In this document: piece by piece, positions 9,774 through 21,269 of the stretch
Position numbering within the stretch: position 1 is the stretch's first letter
Layout of the letters: the number at the start of each line of letters is the position of its first letter
Origin: Macrothele yani
Lineage: Eukaryota > Arthropoda > Arachnida > Araneae > Macrothelidae
NCBI GenBank assembly: GCA_039090855.1
Contig: CM077023.1
Location: 82,373,127-82,437,126 of the forward strand
Direction: 5' to 3'
DNA: 64,000 nt
Notes under the pieces: generated by a model
What the model saw: the letters and a program-made list of their open reading frames with translations, nothing else
Database searches by the model: none
What the model was told of the DNA's origin: nothing
Made by a program: the position numbers and the translations under genes

Positions 9774-11289
9774 TATAGCATTGAACATCACGGGCGCCTC
9801 TTGAACTATTCTAACCAAAAAATATCTTCTATTGGTGCATATTCAAATAAATTGTATAAAACTAAAAGTAGAATTCGAAATAATTGGTTTTCGTATTAAA
9901 ATTAAATGAAATTATTTTTCCTATAAATTAAAAACTAAAGCTTTAAGAAAGACACAAACAAACGTAGTTTCAGGTAAAATTAACTTTTGTAGTTTTTTTT
10001 CTTTTTATCACAAACTTTGTAACAATGTCCAGTCTGTAGCAATTTTGTTTTAAATACTAACGAAAAAAAAAAAAGGCGTTCCTGTTTCACATTTAATCAG
10101 AAGTAACTTTTCATAATTTTAAGTTTGGAAAAATTAAAATTATGAAAAGTTATTGTCTGTAGCAGCGTAAGCCGCTGCTACAGACAATAAAAATTTGAAA
10201 AGAGGGTTTTGTGCACCTTATTGCCGTTATCAGTTCTCAGGAATGGAAAAGGGGGCATTGTAATTTTTTTTTAAATTACAAAAAATTTTCTTTATCCTTT
10301 TTGGATTTCAAGTTTAACAGAAAGAAAAGGAAAGATGTTTATTTTCAGGCAGTGTAAAAATCCGTAAAATCCAAAACAAATTTCGTTTAACTTAACATTG
10401 TACACGTGTGCCACCCCCCTCCCGACAGTTTTCTTGAAGCAGCACATGCCCCCTCAGATAATTTGTTGACATGTAGGTTCTAAATGCTGAAAATCTCCCG
10501 ATCGGACCAGAAGTGCTTTATATTTTATACTTTTGGTGTTGTCCCCCCCCCCCCCACGAAAGGTTTCGTATGCCCTCAGATAATTAATTGCAGACTTGCA
10601 GTTTGTAAATCCTGAAATCTTTTGCTCAGTTGTAGATCATAAACATTTTTTATAAAGAATTACATTAACAATCGCAATTAAGAAAAGACGAAATTACGGA
10701 AACTTGATGTGATTCAGATAACCAACTTCCGGGAACGTGACCACGAAGCGGTCAAAAACGCAATTTTTATACGGCCTGTTAAAATTTTTGTGGCCAGTTT
10801 ACCGATGGCCAGTTCTCCTACACCCAATCAGTGATGGTGCTAACTGGGAAAACATTCAAACTGGACAAACTGACGTCTGCGGTTAAGGGGGAACTCAATT
10901 AGCAAAAGCCATTTCCACGGCTCATGCTTAGAGTCTCGTACGGTGGAGAGAGGGGAGGGGTCTAGTACGCTAAGAACTCTTAAAAAGTGCGCTTTCTGCG
11001 TTCACAATTCTAGCGAATGCTTTTCAATACTATTTTTTGCTTTAATAAAGGTTTAATGCGATGTAGTACTTTATGTGTGAGGGAGAGCAGCTGGGTACGG
11101 GTTACGTGTTACGGATACAATGGCTGCGTTAAGGACTAACCGTATAATGGTCCTCACCATGTGCACTTCTTTACACTTTTGTTGGCATGGTTATCGACAT
11201 CATCAACAAGACAGGAAAGAATAATTCTCTTGAGATATCAAGAACCACCGTTTTATTTCGGTTCATAAAAATTAGGACAAACATGAATT
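9774..11289. other. AT-rich non-coding stretch
   Basis: No gene or classified repeat is recognised. It contains homopolymer runs (A near 10064, C near 10543) and a pair of adjacent hairpins at 10105-10190, listed separately. Confidence 0.5.
10105..10190. repeat. Two adjacent hairpins
   Basis: Hairpin one: arms 10105-10122 and 10134-10151 (18 bp, perfect, 11-nt loop). Hairpin two: arms 10150-10167 and 10173-10190 (18 bp, perfect, 5-nt loop). They touch without a spacer, as in the block at 8987-9084. Confidence 0.85.
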
Positions 11290-11700
11290 AGGGCAAACGC
11301 GAAATAAGGCAAACGCAAATTAGGAAAAACTTGATACGGGCAAACGTGAAATAGGGGAAACGAGATTAGGGCAAACGAAATTAGGGGAAATGGGAATTCG
11401 GGTAAAAGCGATTTCGGGGAAACGCCATTAGGGTAAACGTGTTTAGGGCAAACGTGAATTAGGGAAACGAGATTTAGGGGAAATGAAATTAGGGGAAATG
11501 GGAATTCGGGGAAACGCCATTGGGGTAAACGCGTTTAGGGCAAATGGGAATTAGGGGAAACGAGATTTAGGTGAAACGAGATTAGGGCAAACGAAATTAG
11601 GGAAAATGGGAATTCGGATAAAAGCGATTTCGGGGAAACGCCATTGGGGTAAACGTGATTAGGGCAAACGGGAATTAGGGGAAATGGATTAGGGGAAGTG
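11290..11700 (+). repeat. Minisatellite, ~17-bp TTAGGG-containing units
   Basis: Degenerate tandem units of the type GAAATTAGGGGAAACG, with ordered variants (GATTTCGGGGAAACGCC, ATTAGGGTAAACGTG) repeating as a higher-order block at least twice. It is the opposite-strand counterpart of 3576-3900. A block shared with 2905-2960 follows at 11705-11760. Confidence 0.85.
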
Positions 11701-11765
11701 AGGCTACGCGTTCGTTACTGTTTACTGAGAGAGCATTTGCATTCATAGCCTTCGGGGTATAAGCT

Positions 11766-12658
11766 GTAATGACGAATTATCGACCTCCGTGTCAGAAACT
11801 TGGAAGAGGTTATTATCAGAAAATGCCACCTCTAATCAAGACAGTCCTGGGCACCTAAGTAATATTAATATAACGATCGACATCTAAGTCAATGTCGTAT
11901 ATGCATTTGATCGTTTTAGTGCGTGCGGAATGGCAACGGACTTGATATATAACTTTGTGTCGAACTGGCTCAAGTTTCTTTACATCTAAGGATGACCTCA
12001 TAGTGAGGTTGAAAGATCTAATGTGTGTGTTGTGATTTTGAATTCGTGTATTTTAATAAATGATTTTAATTTCACATCAAATGGTGTTAACTCACCTTCA
12101 TCGTGCAGAAGCGGCTTTTATGTTTCATGTATTTGCAAGCTTTTCTGAACGAAGTTGCCGCCTAGTCGACCATAGAACTTTCAACAGAGTTAGCAGTGAA
12201 ACAGTCGACTGAGGTTCGATAGCTGCGTGCCAAGGGAAAGTTTAGAAAAGTGCGAAAGTGGGTCCTACACGAAATCACGGAGCGCAATAATGGTCAGAAA
12301 CCGAATAGGCTATATGTGTTTCATTGCTTGCCAGACATCGGGTAAAGTTACTTTTCCTCAGAAAGTACTTCTTCCGATGTCTGGCAAGCAAAGACAATTT
12401 TAATCACCTGTAACGACTTTCCTCAGAAAGTCGTTACGGGTGATTGAAAATGGGTTCGTTGTGACAGCACCCACCCAAAAGATCATAGGTTCATGGGTTG
12501 ACCACGGCCAGCCAGCGACATGAACACCGATGCACGACATTTACGGCAAGAAAGCTTTTTGTATCTGGTGGAACATGCAAGATGTGGTGTATGATGATCT
12601 GATGCCACCAATTCCATAAGTGACTGCTGAACACCACAGTCGGCAAGTACAGCGTTTC
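11766..12658. other. Non-coding stretch with paired hairpins
   Basis: No gene is recognised. Hairpins at 12326-12445 are listed separately. Confidence 0.5.
12326..12445. repeat. Two neighbouring hairpins sharing a CCTCAG loop
   Basis: Outer arms 12326-12341 and 12374-12389 are a perfect 16-bp pair. A second hairpin has arms 12402-12420 and 12427-12445 (19 bp, one mismatch) around the loop CCTCAG. The same CCTCAGAAAGT string lies in the loop of the first. Confidence 0.8.
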
Positions 12659-12670
12659 AACAAGGAACTG

Positions 12671-12895
12671 CCGCCCCGGTGGCGCAGTGGTCTAAGCGAT
12701 GGCCTCTGATCACTCGTCCGAACGGGGTCCGGGTTCGAATCCCGGTGAGGCATGGATGTTGTGTTTGTCTTACGGCACTGGCTCTCTCCCTTCCCTGGAA
12801 CCAGTGACCCTAAATTAGGGACGGGCGACTGCTTATAGCCCATTGAGTTGCTCACGGTGGTCGTTAAACCTCCAATCAAAAAAAAAAAACAAAAA
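12671..12895 (+). repeat. SINE-A copy with perfect 12-bp target duplication
   Basis: A tRNA-derived head has box A (GGCGCAGTGGTCTAAGCG, near 12680-12698) and box B (GGTTCGAATCC, 12732-12742). A body of about 150 bp follows and ends in CAATC plus an A-rich tail. The direct repeat AACAAGGAACTG flanks it at 12659-12670 and 12896-12907, which is clear evidence of LINE-mediated retrotransposition. Confidence 0.95.
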
Positions 12896-12907
12896 AACAA
12901 GGAACTG

Positions 12908-13617
12908 AAAAGGAAACACCATCTTCGCAACATGGGCGTCGGAAAACCATTCAGTTGCATGGTAACGCACGACCCATGCCTCTTCAGCGGCTCACTAAAC
13001 CAATGTGCAGCTGGAATAGGAAGCTTTCCATCATGCTTCTTACTGCCCAAACTTAGCCTCGTCGGATTTGCACTTGTTTCGCTCGATGCAACACACCTTG
13101 GTCAGCCAGCAGTTCGCCAAACTTGAGGACCTCTAAAAATGCACCAACAATTTCATCGCATCGAAACCGGCGTCGTTCTTTCACTATGGTGTTTGCTAGC
13201 TACCGGATAGATTGCGCAAAGTTACAGCTAACGGGGACACATACAACAATGATAATTAAATGTGACCTGCTTGTGTAAGTGTACTGTTAGGCCCATGCGG
13301 TGGCCGAATCAAAATAAAATAACATTGGAAGAATTTAGAATCGTAGCTTGCCGAAAGATGGCCACGCCCAGGAGGTAGACATTAGAATTTTGAAAATATG
13401 AATAAATTATTCCGGGATTCTTTATCGCCGAAGTCTTATCGGAGCGAGAGAATTTTTAACCGAAAATTATTAATCAATCAGAAGCAAATTTCACTGACAC
13501 TTAGAATAACTCATTCGAATTCAGGAGTTGGCACAAGGCAACAGACATATTTAGTCAATTGCAAAAACAATAAAAAATAAAGTAAGGTAAAGAAGACGTC
13601 ACTTCCGATTACACTAC
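12908..13617. other. Non-coding stretch
   Basis: No gene, repeat or RNA is recognised in this interval. Confidence 0.45.
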
Positions 13618-13887
13618 ATAAACATACACCTAGCAGCCTCGATTTCAGCTGAAAACAGGTGGACTCAGTTTATCAACGTTTCAGTCTGAAAACTGTATAA
13701 TTACTGATTGACATTCTAATGCAATTTCTTTTTAAACCACTTTAATCAGTAATTTCTCGTAGGCATGAGTCCGTTTCTGCACTTACATTTTGTGCAGGCC
13801 TGATTATTTAAATCCAAGTTTTCTACTGGTAATCACTGTAGTATGGCGCTTAGAGCGCACTGTTGACTTAAGCAAAGCGCGAACCAC

Positions 13888-13924
<37 letters not shown>

Positions 13925-15290
13925 CAAGTGCGTCGGTGGATGACTCTTTGTTTCCACAAAATGACACTCACACGATGCGAACGCAGTTGTTTTATGCAGC
14001 TGGGCTGGTGTTGAATTTCCGCTGTCCGAAACGGGAGCGAACACACTCAGGACAACCAATCCTACGCACTCCTCAGCAGATGAAACGAAAGTTTGGAATA
14101 CGTATCTTCTCCATCCGGCGGTCCGTTAAGTGTTTTAAGCACATCAGCGTCTAACGAGGTTGACTTCGGCAGGGCACCCTTGCTGATTCCAACAGTACGT
14201 CTTTCCATCCAGGCATTTCCATAGAACTGTCCTTCTTTCAGGATTATGTAAGTACTGGCCAAATAAATCAAAGCTCTGGCACTTTTACTAGCCACAGGTG
14301 AATCTTGCCGGCGGTAAATTCCTGGCTACCAACGAATCCTCCACCAAGCCACTCCAAGCTGTTGGACTTTTTCGCTTGGTTTCTAGGCCAGGACTCTCCG
14401 TCAATACTCCATAGACGCAGATCCACTTTACTTGGTCTAAAAACGTGGTTCTCTCATTTCATTACGCAGGCCATATATCCCTCGGCCTCTCGGGGACAGA
14501 CAGCTCCCGGACAGCCAGACTTCGTCGACTGTCGTCAAAACCTTGCAGCGTCACACCACGACCAACTGAGTATTCTCTCCCTTTCAGAGCTTTTCCAAGA
14601 CTGCCCCTTTTCAGCGCATCCTACTTGTGTTCGCACCTACCACTTACACGCGCCTAATTTAAGTCAAAAAGGCTTTTATACAGATGCAGTATGCAGAGAT
14701 CGTGTCCAACGTGCTTAGAACGTTTAATGACAGACCTCATATAGCCGGAATCACATAAAATAACTTCGAAATTCCTTTATTCTGTCATTGATAAATGCTT
14801 AGTTTCGGGCAGAACTGAGGGTCAATGGCCTCCGTGTTCCGCCACTATTTACTCCGCCGAGAGAGAATAGCTTGCCTTTAGGACTGATAGACACCACTCC
14901 CACGCTTAACTTTCGGGTACAGGCTGCTAACGGTCTCCCTTATTTTCTTTCTTGTCGGTTGGACGCTCTCTCTTACCACTTCTCAAGAGTTTAGTTTATT
15001 GCCTTGGAATTCTGGCTGCATTTACCATCAACCATTACGCTGACATTTTTTTCGCCCTTCATTTTTCCTGGACTATTAGCCAACACTTTATTATGATTTC
15101 CGAAATGTTCTAACAATTAATCCTCTAAATCAGTTTGGTACAATTAACACACATCCAATTTACATAATTAATTCACTCATATTAACTTGATCTATTTATA
15201 CTTTTATACATACCTGATTAGGAAGCTCCACTTTACGGCTAATTAATTAAACAGCCTCCAAACTTATGCATTAGTACGATATCTACGTAT
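13618..15290 (+). repeat. Unclassified 1.6-kb repeat R1, copy 1
   Basis: Aligns by eye with 26664-28260 in the same order and orientation. Shared blocks include CTAGCAGCCTCGATTTC at the left end, a CA microsatellite (13889-13921 here), and TAATTAATTAAACA at the right end. I see no conserved ORF and no terminal inverted repeat, so it may be a non-autonomous element or an old segmental duplication. Confidence 0.75.
13889..13921. repeat. (CA)n microsatellite inside R1
   Basis: A CA tract of about 16 units. The other R1 copy has a shorter tract at the equivalent position (about 26982-27001). Confidence 0.9.
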
Positions 15291-16190
15291 TTGACCACGA
15301 AACGCTAGAAATTTGTGCTTAGACCTAATAGTTTTCCAAACGAACTTGTATGTGAAATAAAAAAAGCTGTGCTATATGAATTGCTGAAGTACGACTATTG
15401 TTCAAAAATGAACAGAGGCACATTTAGATTTTCTCAAAATGTCCGCTAATTCTGTATTATAAGTAAGTAGTTCTTTGTGGCTAGTTTATTTCCTGGAAGT
15501 TTTTTAAGAGCAACCTAATATTTCGTAGGCATTTATCAAGAGACGAACCATATTTCAGTCTTCATTCCAACTACGCCTGCATTCTTTTTTTTTTTTTTTT
15601 CCTTTAGTTTTATGTTCCTCTGAATCTCAGGTTTTCCTAAAAAAATCTGTTTATTTTTTTCTTTGATCCCACTTATCGCCAGCAAGCTTTGCCCACGAGA
15701 CTCCGAATCTGTGAGCTAACTGTTTCTGATGGTTCACGTTCAGAAGGTATTTTCTTTTGGTTTACCCGTCGTTCGTGTCTCATAATTTAAATTCTGCTTC
15801 AAAATATTTCAGTGTATAGATCAGTAAAGTATATAAATGTTTTCTCCCTATAATGAAATTCCAAATTAATTTTCTTGAGAGGGAGAGGATATGAGTACCA
15901 TCCAGCTACTTTCTAGGTATGAATACGGTCTTGCCTTTAGGTAAGACATAATTAGGAAGGGATCTATCTCGTTTATGTCTCAGAAACTGTTGGGAAACGA
16001 GAAACAAGAACAGGAGCGCGTGAAATAAACTACATACAAGTGGATTAACCGTCAATCAATATGACTGATATACTGAAGCAGCAAATTAGGAACTCCTACC
16101 TATAACATTGGCTTCAAAACAGTATCGATTCGATTACCGAATGTTCGCGTGAAGAGTAACTGTTACGATTGGTCTCTCAATCACACCCCA
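15291..16190. other. Non-coding stretch
   Basis: No gene is recognised. A T homopolymer lies at about 15584-15600. Confidence 0.45.
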
Positions 16191-17274
16191 CAGGTATTTA
16201 ATTGGGTTAAGTTCTAGAGAAAGTGGGGGCCACCTCACTTAACATTTTAAAGTCACTGTCGTCCTCCTGGAACCACTGTGCCACGGATTCGAGCCTTGTG
16301 GCATGGCGCATTATCCTGCTGGAAGTAGCTCTTTTCACCAGGAAACACCATGCACATGTATGGGTGTGCCTGTTCCACAATGATATCAATATACTCTAAC
16401 TGGAACAACTATGTGACGATCCGAGCCTTGTGGCATGGCGCATTATCCTGCTGGAAGTAGCCCTTTCCACCAGGAAACACCATGCACATGTATGGGTGTG
16501 CCTGTTCCACAATGATATCAAGATTACTCTAACTGGAACAACTACGTGACGATTCGAGCCTTGTGGCATGGCGCATTATCCTGCTGGAAGTAGCCATTTC
16601 CACCAGGAAACACCATGCACTGCACATGTATGGGTTTGCCTGGTCCACAATGACATCAAAATTCCTCTACCTGGAACAACTGTGTGACGACCCGAGCCTT
16701 GTGGCATGGTGTATTTTCCTGCTGGAAGTAGCCCTCTCCATCAGGAAACACCATGCACATCTACGGGCGTGCCTGGACAACAACGATGTTAAGATACCTC
16801 GTAGCATCCAAATGATGTGCCGGAGGTACTAAGGAACCTAATGATTGCCATGAAAACAGACCCCAGACAATTTCACTTCCTCCACCAACTTATACAATTA
16901 ACTCTAGGCAGCTGGGATACTTCGATTCATGCGGTAAACGACATAGAGGGCAGTCAATCGGCGTGTATTATCTAAAAACGTGATTCATCGGATGAGGCGA
17001 CCATTTTCCAGTTCTTCAGTTTCGAGAAAGGTTCCTCTCCCCGCTGCAGACGAATTTGGCTGGTTTTAGAAGAGGCGAGTGGTATCCGAAGGGGACCACT
17101 CGCGTGTTCTAAAACGGCCAAAATGTTATAACGCATTCCAGCCGATGTGCTTATTTTGCTGAAATTCTGCTTTAGATACCGTTGTCGTTTTACTGCACGG
17201 TTACTTGACGCAACTGAGTTCGTCTGTTACCTCGCACAATCCTGTCTAACCGCCATTGCCATCTAACATCGACC
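16191..17274 (-). mobile_element. Tc1-type relic with amplified internal segment
   Basis: Minus-strand transposase remnants: NWKMVASSDESRF near 16995-17035 and FQQDNAPCHKARI blocks at 16290-16720, then WFQEDDSDFK near 16245-16285. The segment encoding FQQDNAPCH is present four times in tandem. No terminal inverted repeats were found, so the limits are approximate. An imperfect hairpin (about 17072-17100) lies between the N-terminal and DDE regions. Confidence 0.75.
16291..16830 (-). repeat. Four tandem ~132-138-bp units from a transposase gene
   Basis: Units begin with GAGCCTTGTGGCATGG at 16291, 16423, 16556 and 16694 (spacings 132, 133, 138). Each carries the reverse complement of the FQQDNAPCHKA block, the second catalytic aspartate of a Tc1-type transposase, plus flanking sequence. 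Confidence 0.9.
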
Positions 17275-17289
17275 AATCATTTCCTCTCA

Positions 17290-17486
17290 AGCCGCCTCGG
17301 CGACGAAGTGGTCTAAGCACTGACTCCGAGAAGGGTCCAGATTCAAATCCCGGTGAGGCATGGATGTTGTGTTTGTCTTAGGGCGCTGGCTCTTTCCCTT
17401 CCCTGGAACCAGTGACTCTAAATTAGGGACGGGCAACTGCTTATAGCCCATTGAGTTGCTCACGGTGGTCGTTAAACCTTCAATCA
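17290..17486 (+). repeat. SINE-A copy with 15-bp target duplication
   Basis: Same family as 12671-12895, with a more diverged tRNA-like head (box B reads GATTCAAATCCC) and no long A tail. The direct repeat AATCATTTCCTCTCA flanks it at 17275-17289 and 17487-17501. It inserted at or near the end of the preceding Tc1 relic. Confidence 0.93.
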
Positions 17487-17779
17487 AATCATTTCCTCTC
17501 ACAAGTAGACAGCTGACTGATTGTTGTGTTGCTTGTGCATTACACATTGTACACCCTCGATACAGTTGTTCTTGCATAGATGAGATTCTTGCGCCTGGCC
17601 GCCTAGCGCCCACTATCGAGCCTGTCTTTCGCATTCTGCCGCCATTTACGCTTCGTACACGTCTGAATCCTGTGCAGTGAGCTGTTTATAAAGTCATCCC
17701 GACTTCATGATTGCGTATGGAAGTGAGGATGCCACGTGTCTGATTGCTGTTGGGTATTTCAAATAATTTGCAATTTCTG

Positions 17780-17932
17780 TTGGGAAACCCAAACTTTGCA
17801 GGTGGCGGCACTCGAATCCACATCCTTCTGTTCTGGAGCGCTTTCCCAATTAAGCTACACCGACAAGTGCCTATCACTGCTGCTCGCCATCTTGACATGT
17901 GCGTCACCTTTGTAGTACGTCACATACAATCT
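17780..17932 (-). repeat. SINE-C unit (locus 1, first)
   Basis: On the minus strand a leader beginning GTGACGTACTACAAAGGTG precedes a tRNA-like head with box A (TGTAGCTTAATTGGGAAAGCG) and box B (GGATTCGAGTGCC, complement near 17808-17820). It pairs with a second unit at 18095-18252. Confidence 0.7.
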
Positions 17933-18094
17933 CTCTTTGAAAAAGGCGGGGGCAGGAAATAGCAGATTTCTGGTCCGCCGCAAACCATGCTTGAAGTAAC
18001 TCTCTGTAGAATAAGGAATTCTCACTAATTCCAGATGATGTGTGGAAGAAGCATAACACATTTTACGAAGAACTTATTCATTTTTACGTTCAGG

Positions 18095-18252
18095 CGTTAA
18101 TTTGAAACTCAAACCTTGCCGGTAGCGCGAATTAAACCAACATCCTTCTGCTCTGTAGCCGAATGCTTTCCGGATTAAGTTACACCGACACGGGCTTATC
18201 CCTGCTACTTGCCGTCTTGGCAAATGCGTCACCTCTGTAGTACATCACACAG
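18095..18252 (-). repeat. SINE-C unit (locus 1, second)
   Basis: A diverged second tRNA-like unit with the same leader and boxes. The spacer 17933-18094 contains an ATGATGTGTGGAAGAAGCAT block also found, inverted, between the two units near 34780-35322. The dimer layout is therefore shared by both loci. Confidence 0.65.
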
Positions 18253-18259
18253 TGCAGAT

Positions 18260-21095
18260 ACCTCGCTTCTCTGTCACGTTTTGGCTAGCGCAGAGGTGTA
18301 GCATGATGACTGACTTTCTCATTATTATAATACACCTTTCCAGTCAGCAATAACACTGATAATTCTGTTTCTTATAGTTAATACTAAATTTTCATTATCA
18401 AAATAAAAAAAAAAAAAAGAAAAAGACTGCTGCGCCACTTGAAAATTTTATTAAAAAGACAGCGGAAGCTGATAATTTCCTCACTGATGCGAGGGCAGCT
18501 TGCTCGCGTGTGCGAAAACATCTGCATCAAAACCTTAAATAAGACACAGTGAGGAAGTTCCAAATGGTTTAATGAAAGTGCTACAAGAAAAAAAATGAAT
18601 ACCAAGAAAACATTAAGTAATTTTCTTGAAATGAAGGCAGATATGTAGATTCCAGTTGACGTAAGTTGCCTCTAATGGGAGACCAACGAGGTATTCGATG
18701 ATATAGAAAAATTCGTCTCACAGTGTTGTGTCCTAGAAAGATTTGTTGTTTGGCCTCTTCGTCTTCCTCTCCTCAATTACATCGATTTATTCATCTTGAA
18801 ACTGAAGCTTCTTTAAAGAGATCTTTCTTCTAGTGAGCTGCATAAGAAACACAAATGATAAGCTACTTGCAAGTTTTTTTTTGACAAGATTCATTGTAAC
18901 TTTTACGTGTTCGCAGCTGTCATCTAGCCCATCATGCTGGATTTCTCAAGGTGAAATGTTTGAGCAAAGACGATGCACCAATGTTGGTTCCACCATTGAT
19001 TTTTCGGCCTTCATTATACAGTACGTGTTCTTGCCGCCAAACTTCAGCTTTAGGTATTTAACAAAAAAAAAATTAGACTACTGTTGAATAAACTCACTGA
19101 ATTACCAGAAAGCTGCGTCTAAAAATCCTTAAGTGTCTTGCAGTACCATCGTGGTTCGAATTTGGAGGCATACGCTTGGTATGAATGAATGATACCCTAA
19201 ATTACGCGGTATTCGTTCTCATCCGTTCATTGCTTTTTTTCTCTCTCTGCTACGCGACCCAATGTTATTTCGGTTCACCACAAAACAAGAATGGGTTCAT
19301 GATCAAATGCTAGGGGCTGGATATCACAAATCTCAGGAGAAACCACCGTGACCGGCTCATATGTCCAGGACCGATTGTCCGGGAATTCATCTACGCATTT
19401 GGGTTACATTCGTGCAAAAACGACTACGTAATTAGAACCCACTACAGTTGCCTAATACATAGACACGAAGCTGGCAATTAGCCTATTGATACACGCCGGT
19501 AGTTACCTTAGAAAGGGAACAACGTTTGCACCACCTGGATATCATACTATTGTGGTGAATGGCAAATACTATTTCCCCTTCCCTAAACAAACTGAAAAAT
19601 TCGGATATTTCCGAAATTACGTCAACGGTAAAGAAATTTCCTGTGTCAGATATGACGCTGATATTCTTTGTCTCTGCATCTCTTTACGTTTATTGATGGA
19701 TATTTTTCCGAGTACATACATAACTGAATTCTCAAAAGCATGCAAGCTCAAAATAATTTAGAAGGCTCCCTTTGTCATTTTTTCCAGTAAACAAAAGAGG
19801 CCTCTTAGATACAGAAGCTGCTTTCGAAAACATCTACTTGCTTCGTGCTGCCTCTGGGAACTGGTTGATATCTCTGCCGAGTGTCCGTGAACTGTGTTTT
19901 CATTTGTAACGGAAAACTGATTATGAAAGATGTAACTTACGGTGCATAGCGCCATGATCAATCACGTTTTCTTCTTTTGAATCCTACTACTCATAGTGTA
20001 TTAACCTTTGATTTAAACAGTTGAAGGTGGAGATTTTCTGGAGATATTTTACTAAATAAATAATACCAAAGTTTCGTAGCATACGCAATGGATGCTTTGG
20101 CAAAGAGATTAGTGGAGCACTTACTCAAGAGGACACTAATGGATGCTACGTGAGTTGACCTCCCCACGGCCCGAGCCGACACTTTACAATTATATATCGT
20201 GTTCCGGTGCACTTTATCCAAATATGGCCTGTGCGTCAGTAAATTTGAACAAGTAAATAATTACCCCGAGCAAAGAAAATCTCCAAAAGATGGGACACAG
20301 GTGAGAAATTCTTTAGAGAAATATCCATGAAAGGGTCAATAGAGGACAGACTTCATTGCTCACTAGTGGGAAAAAAGAACTGCTGAGAAGCTTCAATCGT
20401 ATGTTTTTATTCTGGTGAGCCGCTGATTTACGTATAGAACCAAAAGGTTTGATCTGATATAAATATTCTACTTACCTCTAGCATTAGAGCAATGCTCCGT
20501 AGTTGAATAAACTTAAGATTTTTAACAGTACACATCAAATCTGTCCATGGAAAATGGCTCGCCTAATTCAAAAGAGCTTAAAGTGGCTGTCCCAATACAG
20601 TTTGGAAGAAACACACAAAGAGAACTACTCTTTCCGAAAGTACTATCTCACATGGTAACAGGAAGAAATGGTTTCTGCAACAGTTCAAATATGTGGGGCT
20701 GTAATCATACGGAAAACAAATGACCACCTTTATCCCAATTCCAGGAGGAAGCAATTCCACCATGTGGATAACCTTGACCATAGAAATAAAGTGAGATTAA
20801 TATTATTGGAGAAACTATAAGCTGGAACTACTGCATGGAACAACTGCAATGTGATGCGAGTCATTCAAATGTAAAAAAGAAGGCGAATGGCAAAACGCAT
20901 TTCTGAGTCACGCCTGTGTTAAGGAAAAATGCATCAGAACGCCTACCTTGATCATGATCATATGCAGAGGATTTTAGGAAGGGAGTGTCTGACCCCAGGT
21001 CTTAAACAACCCTTAGGAATAGGAAGCTAGGATATTTGGGCTAGAGCGCCCAATAGGAAAGTGACACGGAAGCGAAGTAGAAAGGGTGAGGAAGA
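18260..21095. other. Long non-coding stretch
   Basis: No gene, SINE or transposon is recognised over about 2.8 kb. It holds A/T homopolymers (near 18404-18420). An isolated 91-codon open frame at 19486-19761 has no recognisable motif and is not called. Confidence 0.45.
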
Positions 21096-21097
21096 CG

Positions 21098-21268
21098 CTC
21101 TTATTTATTACCGGGGGCCAGTGCCCGGGGTCCGACGGCTTAACGTGCCCATCCGACGCACGGCGGATATTTAGTGGATCGAGCGTTCGTACCTGCCTGG
21201 GATCGAACCTGAGGCCCTTTCCGTGGCAGTCACGAACGTTTCCCACTAGGCTACCCGCGGCCCAGAAC
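21098..21268 (-). repeat. SINE-D (tRNA-derived)
   Basis: On the minus strand a tRNA-like head has GGTAGCCTAGTGGGAAACG as box A and GGTTCGATCCC as box B (complement at 21200-21210), followed by a GC-rich body. Only one copy is in this window. The body after the tRNA part argues for a SINE rather than a functional tRNA. Confidence 0.65.
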
Positions 21269-21269
21269 A

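Noticed and set aside
11290..11700. TTAGGG words as a telomere or interstitial telomeric repeat
   Set aside because: The words are embedded in ~17-bp units and never form uninterrupted hexamer or pentamer arrays; arthropod telomeres are usually TTAGG.
16191..17274. Quadruplicated block as host tandem repeat domain protein
   Set aside because: Each unit encodes a Tc1 catalytic segment on the minus strand, and frames are not preserved across units.
19486..19761. 91-codon open frame as a gene
   Set aside because: No recognisable domain, no splice or family support; compatible with chance in this sequence.
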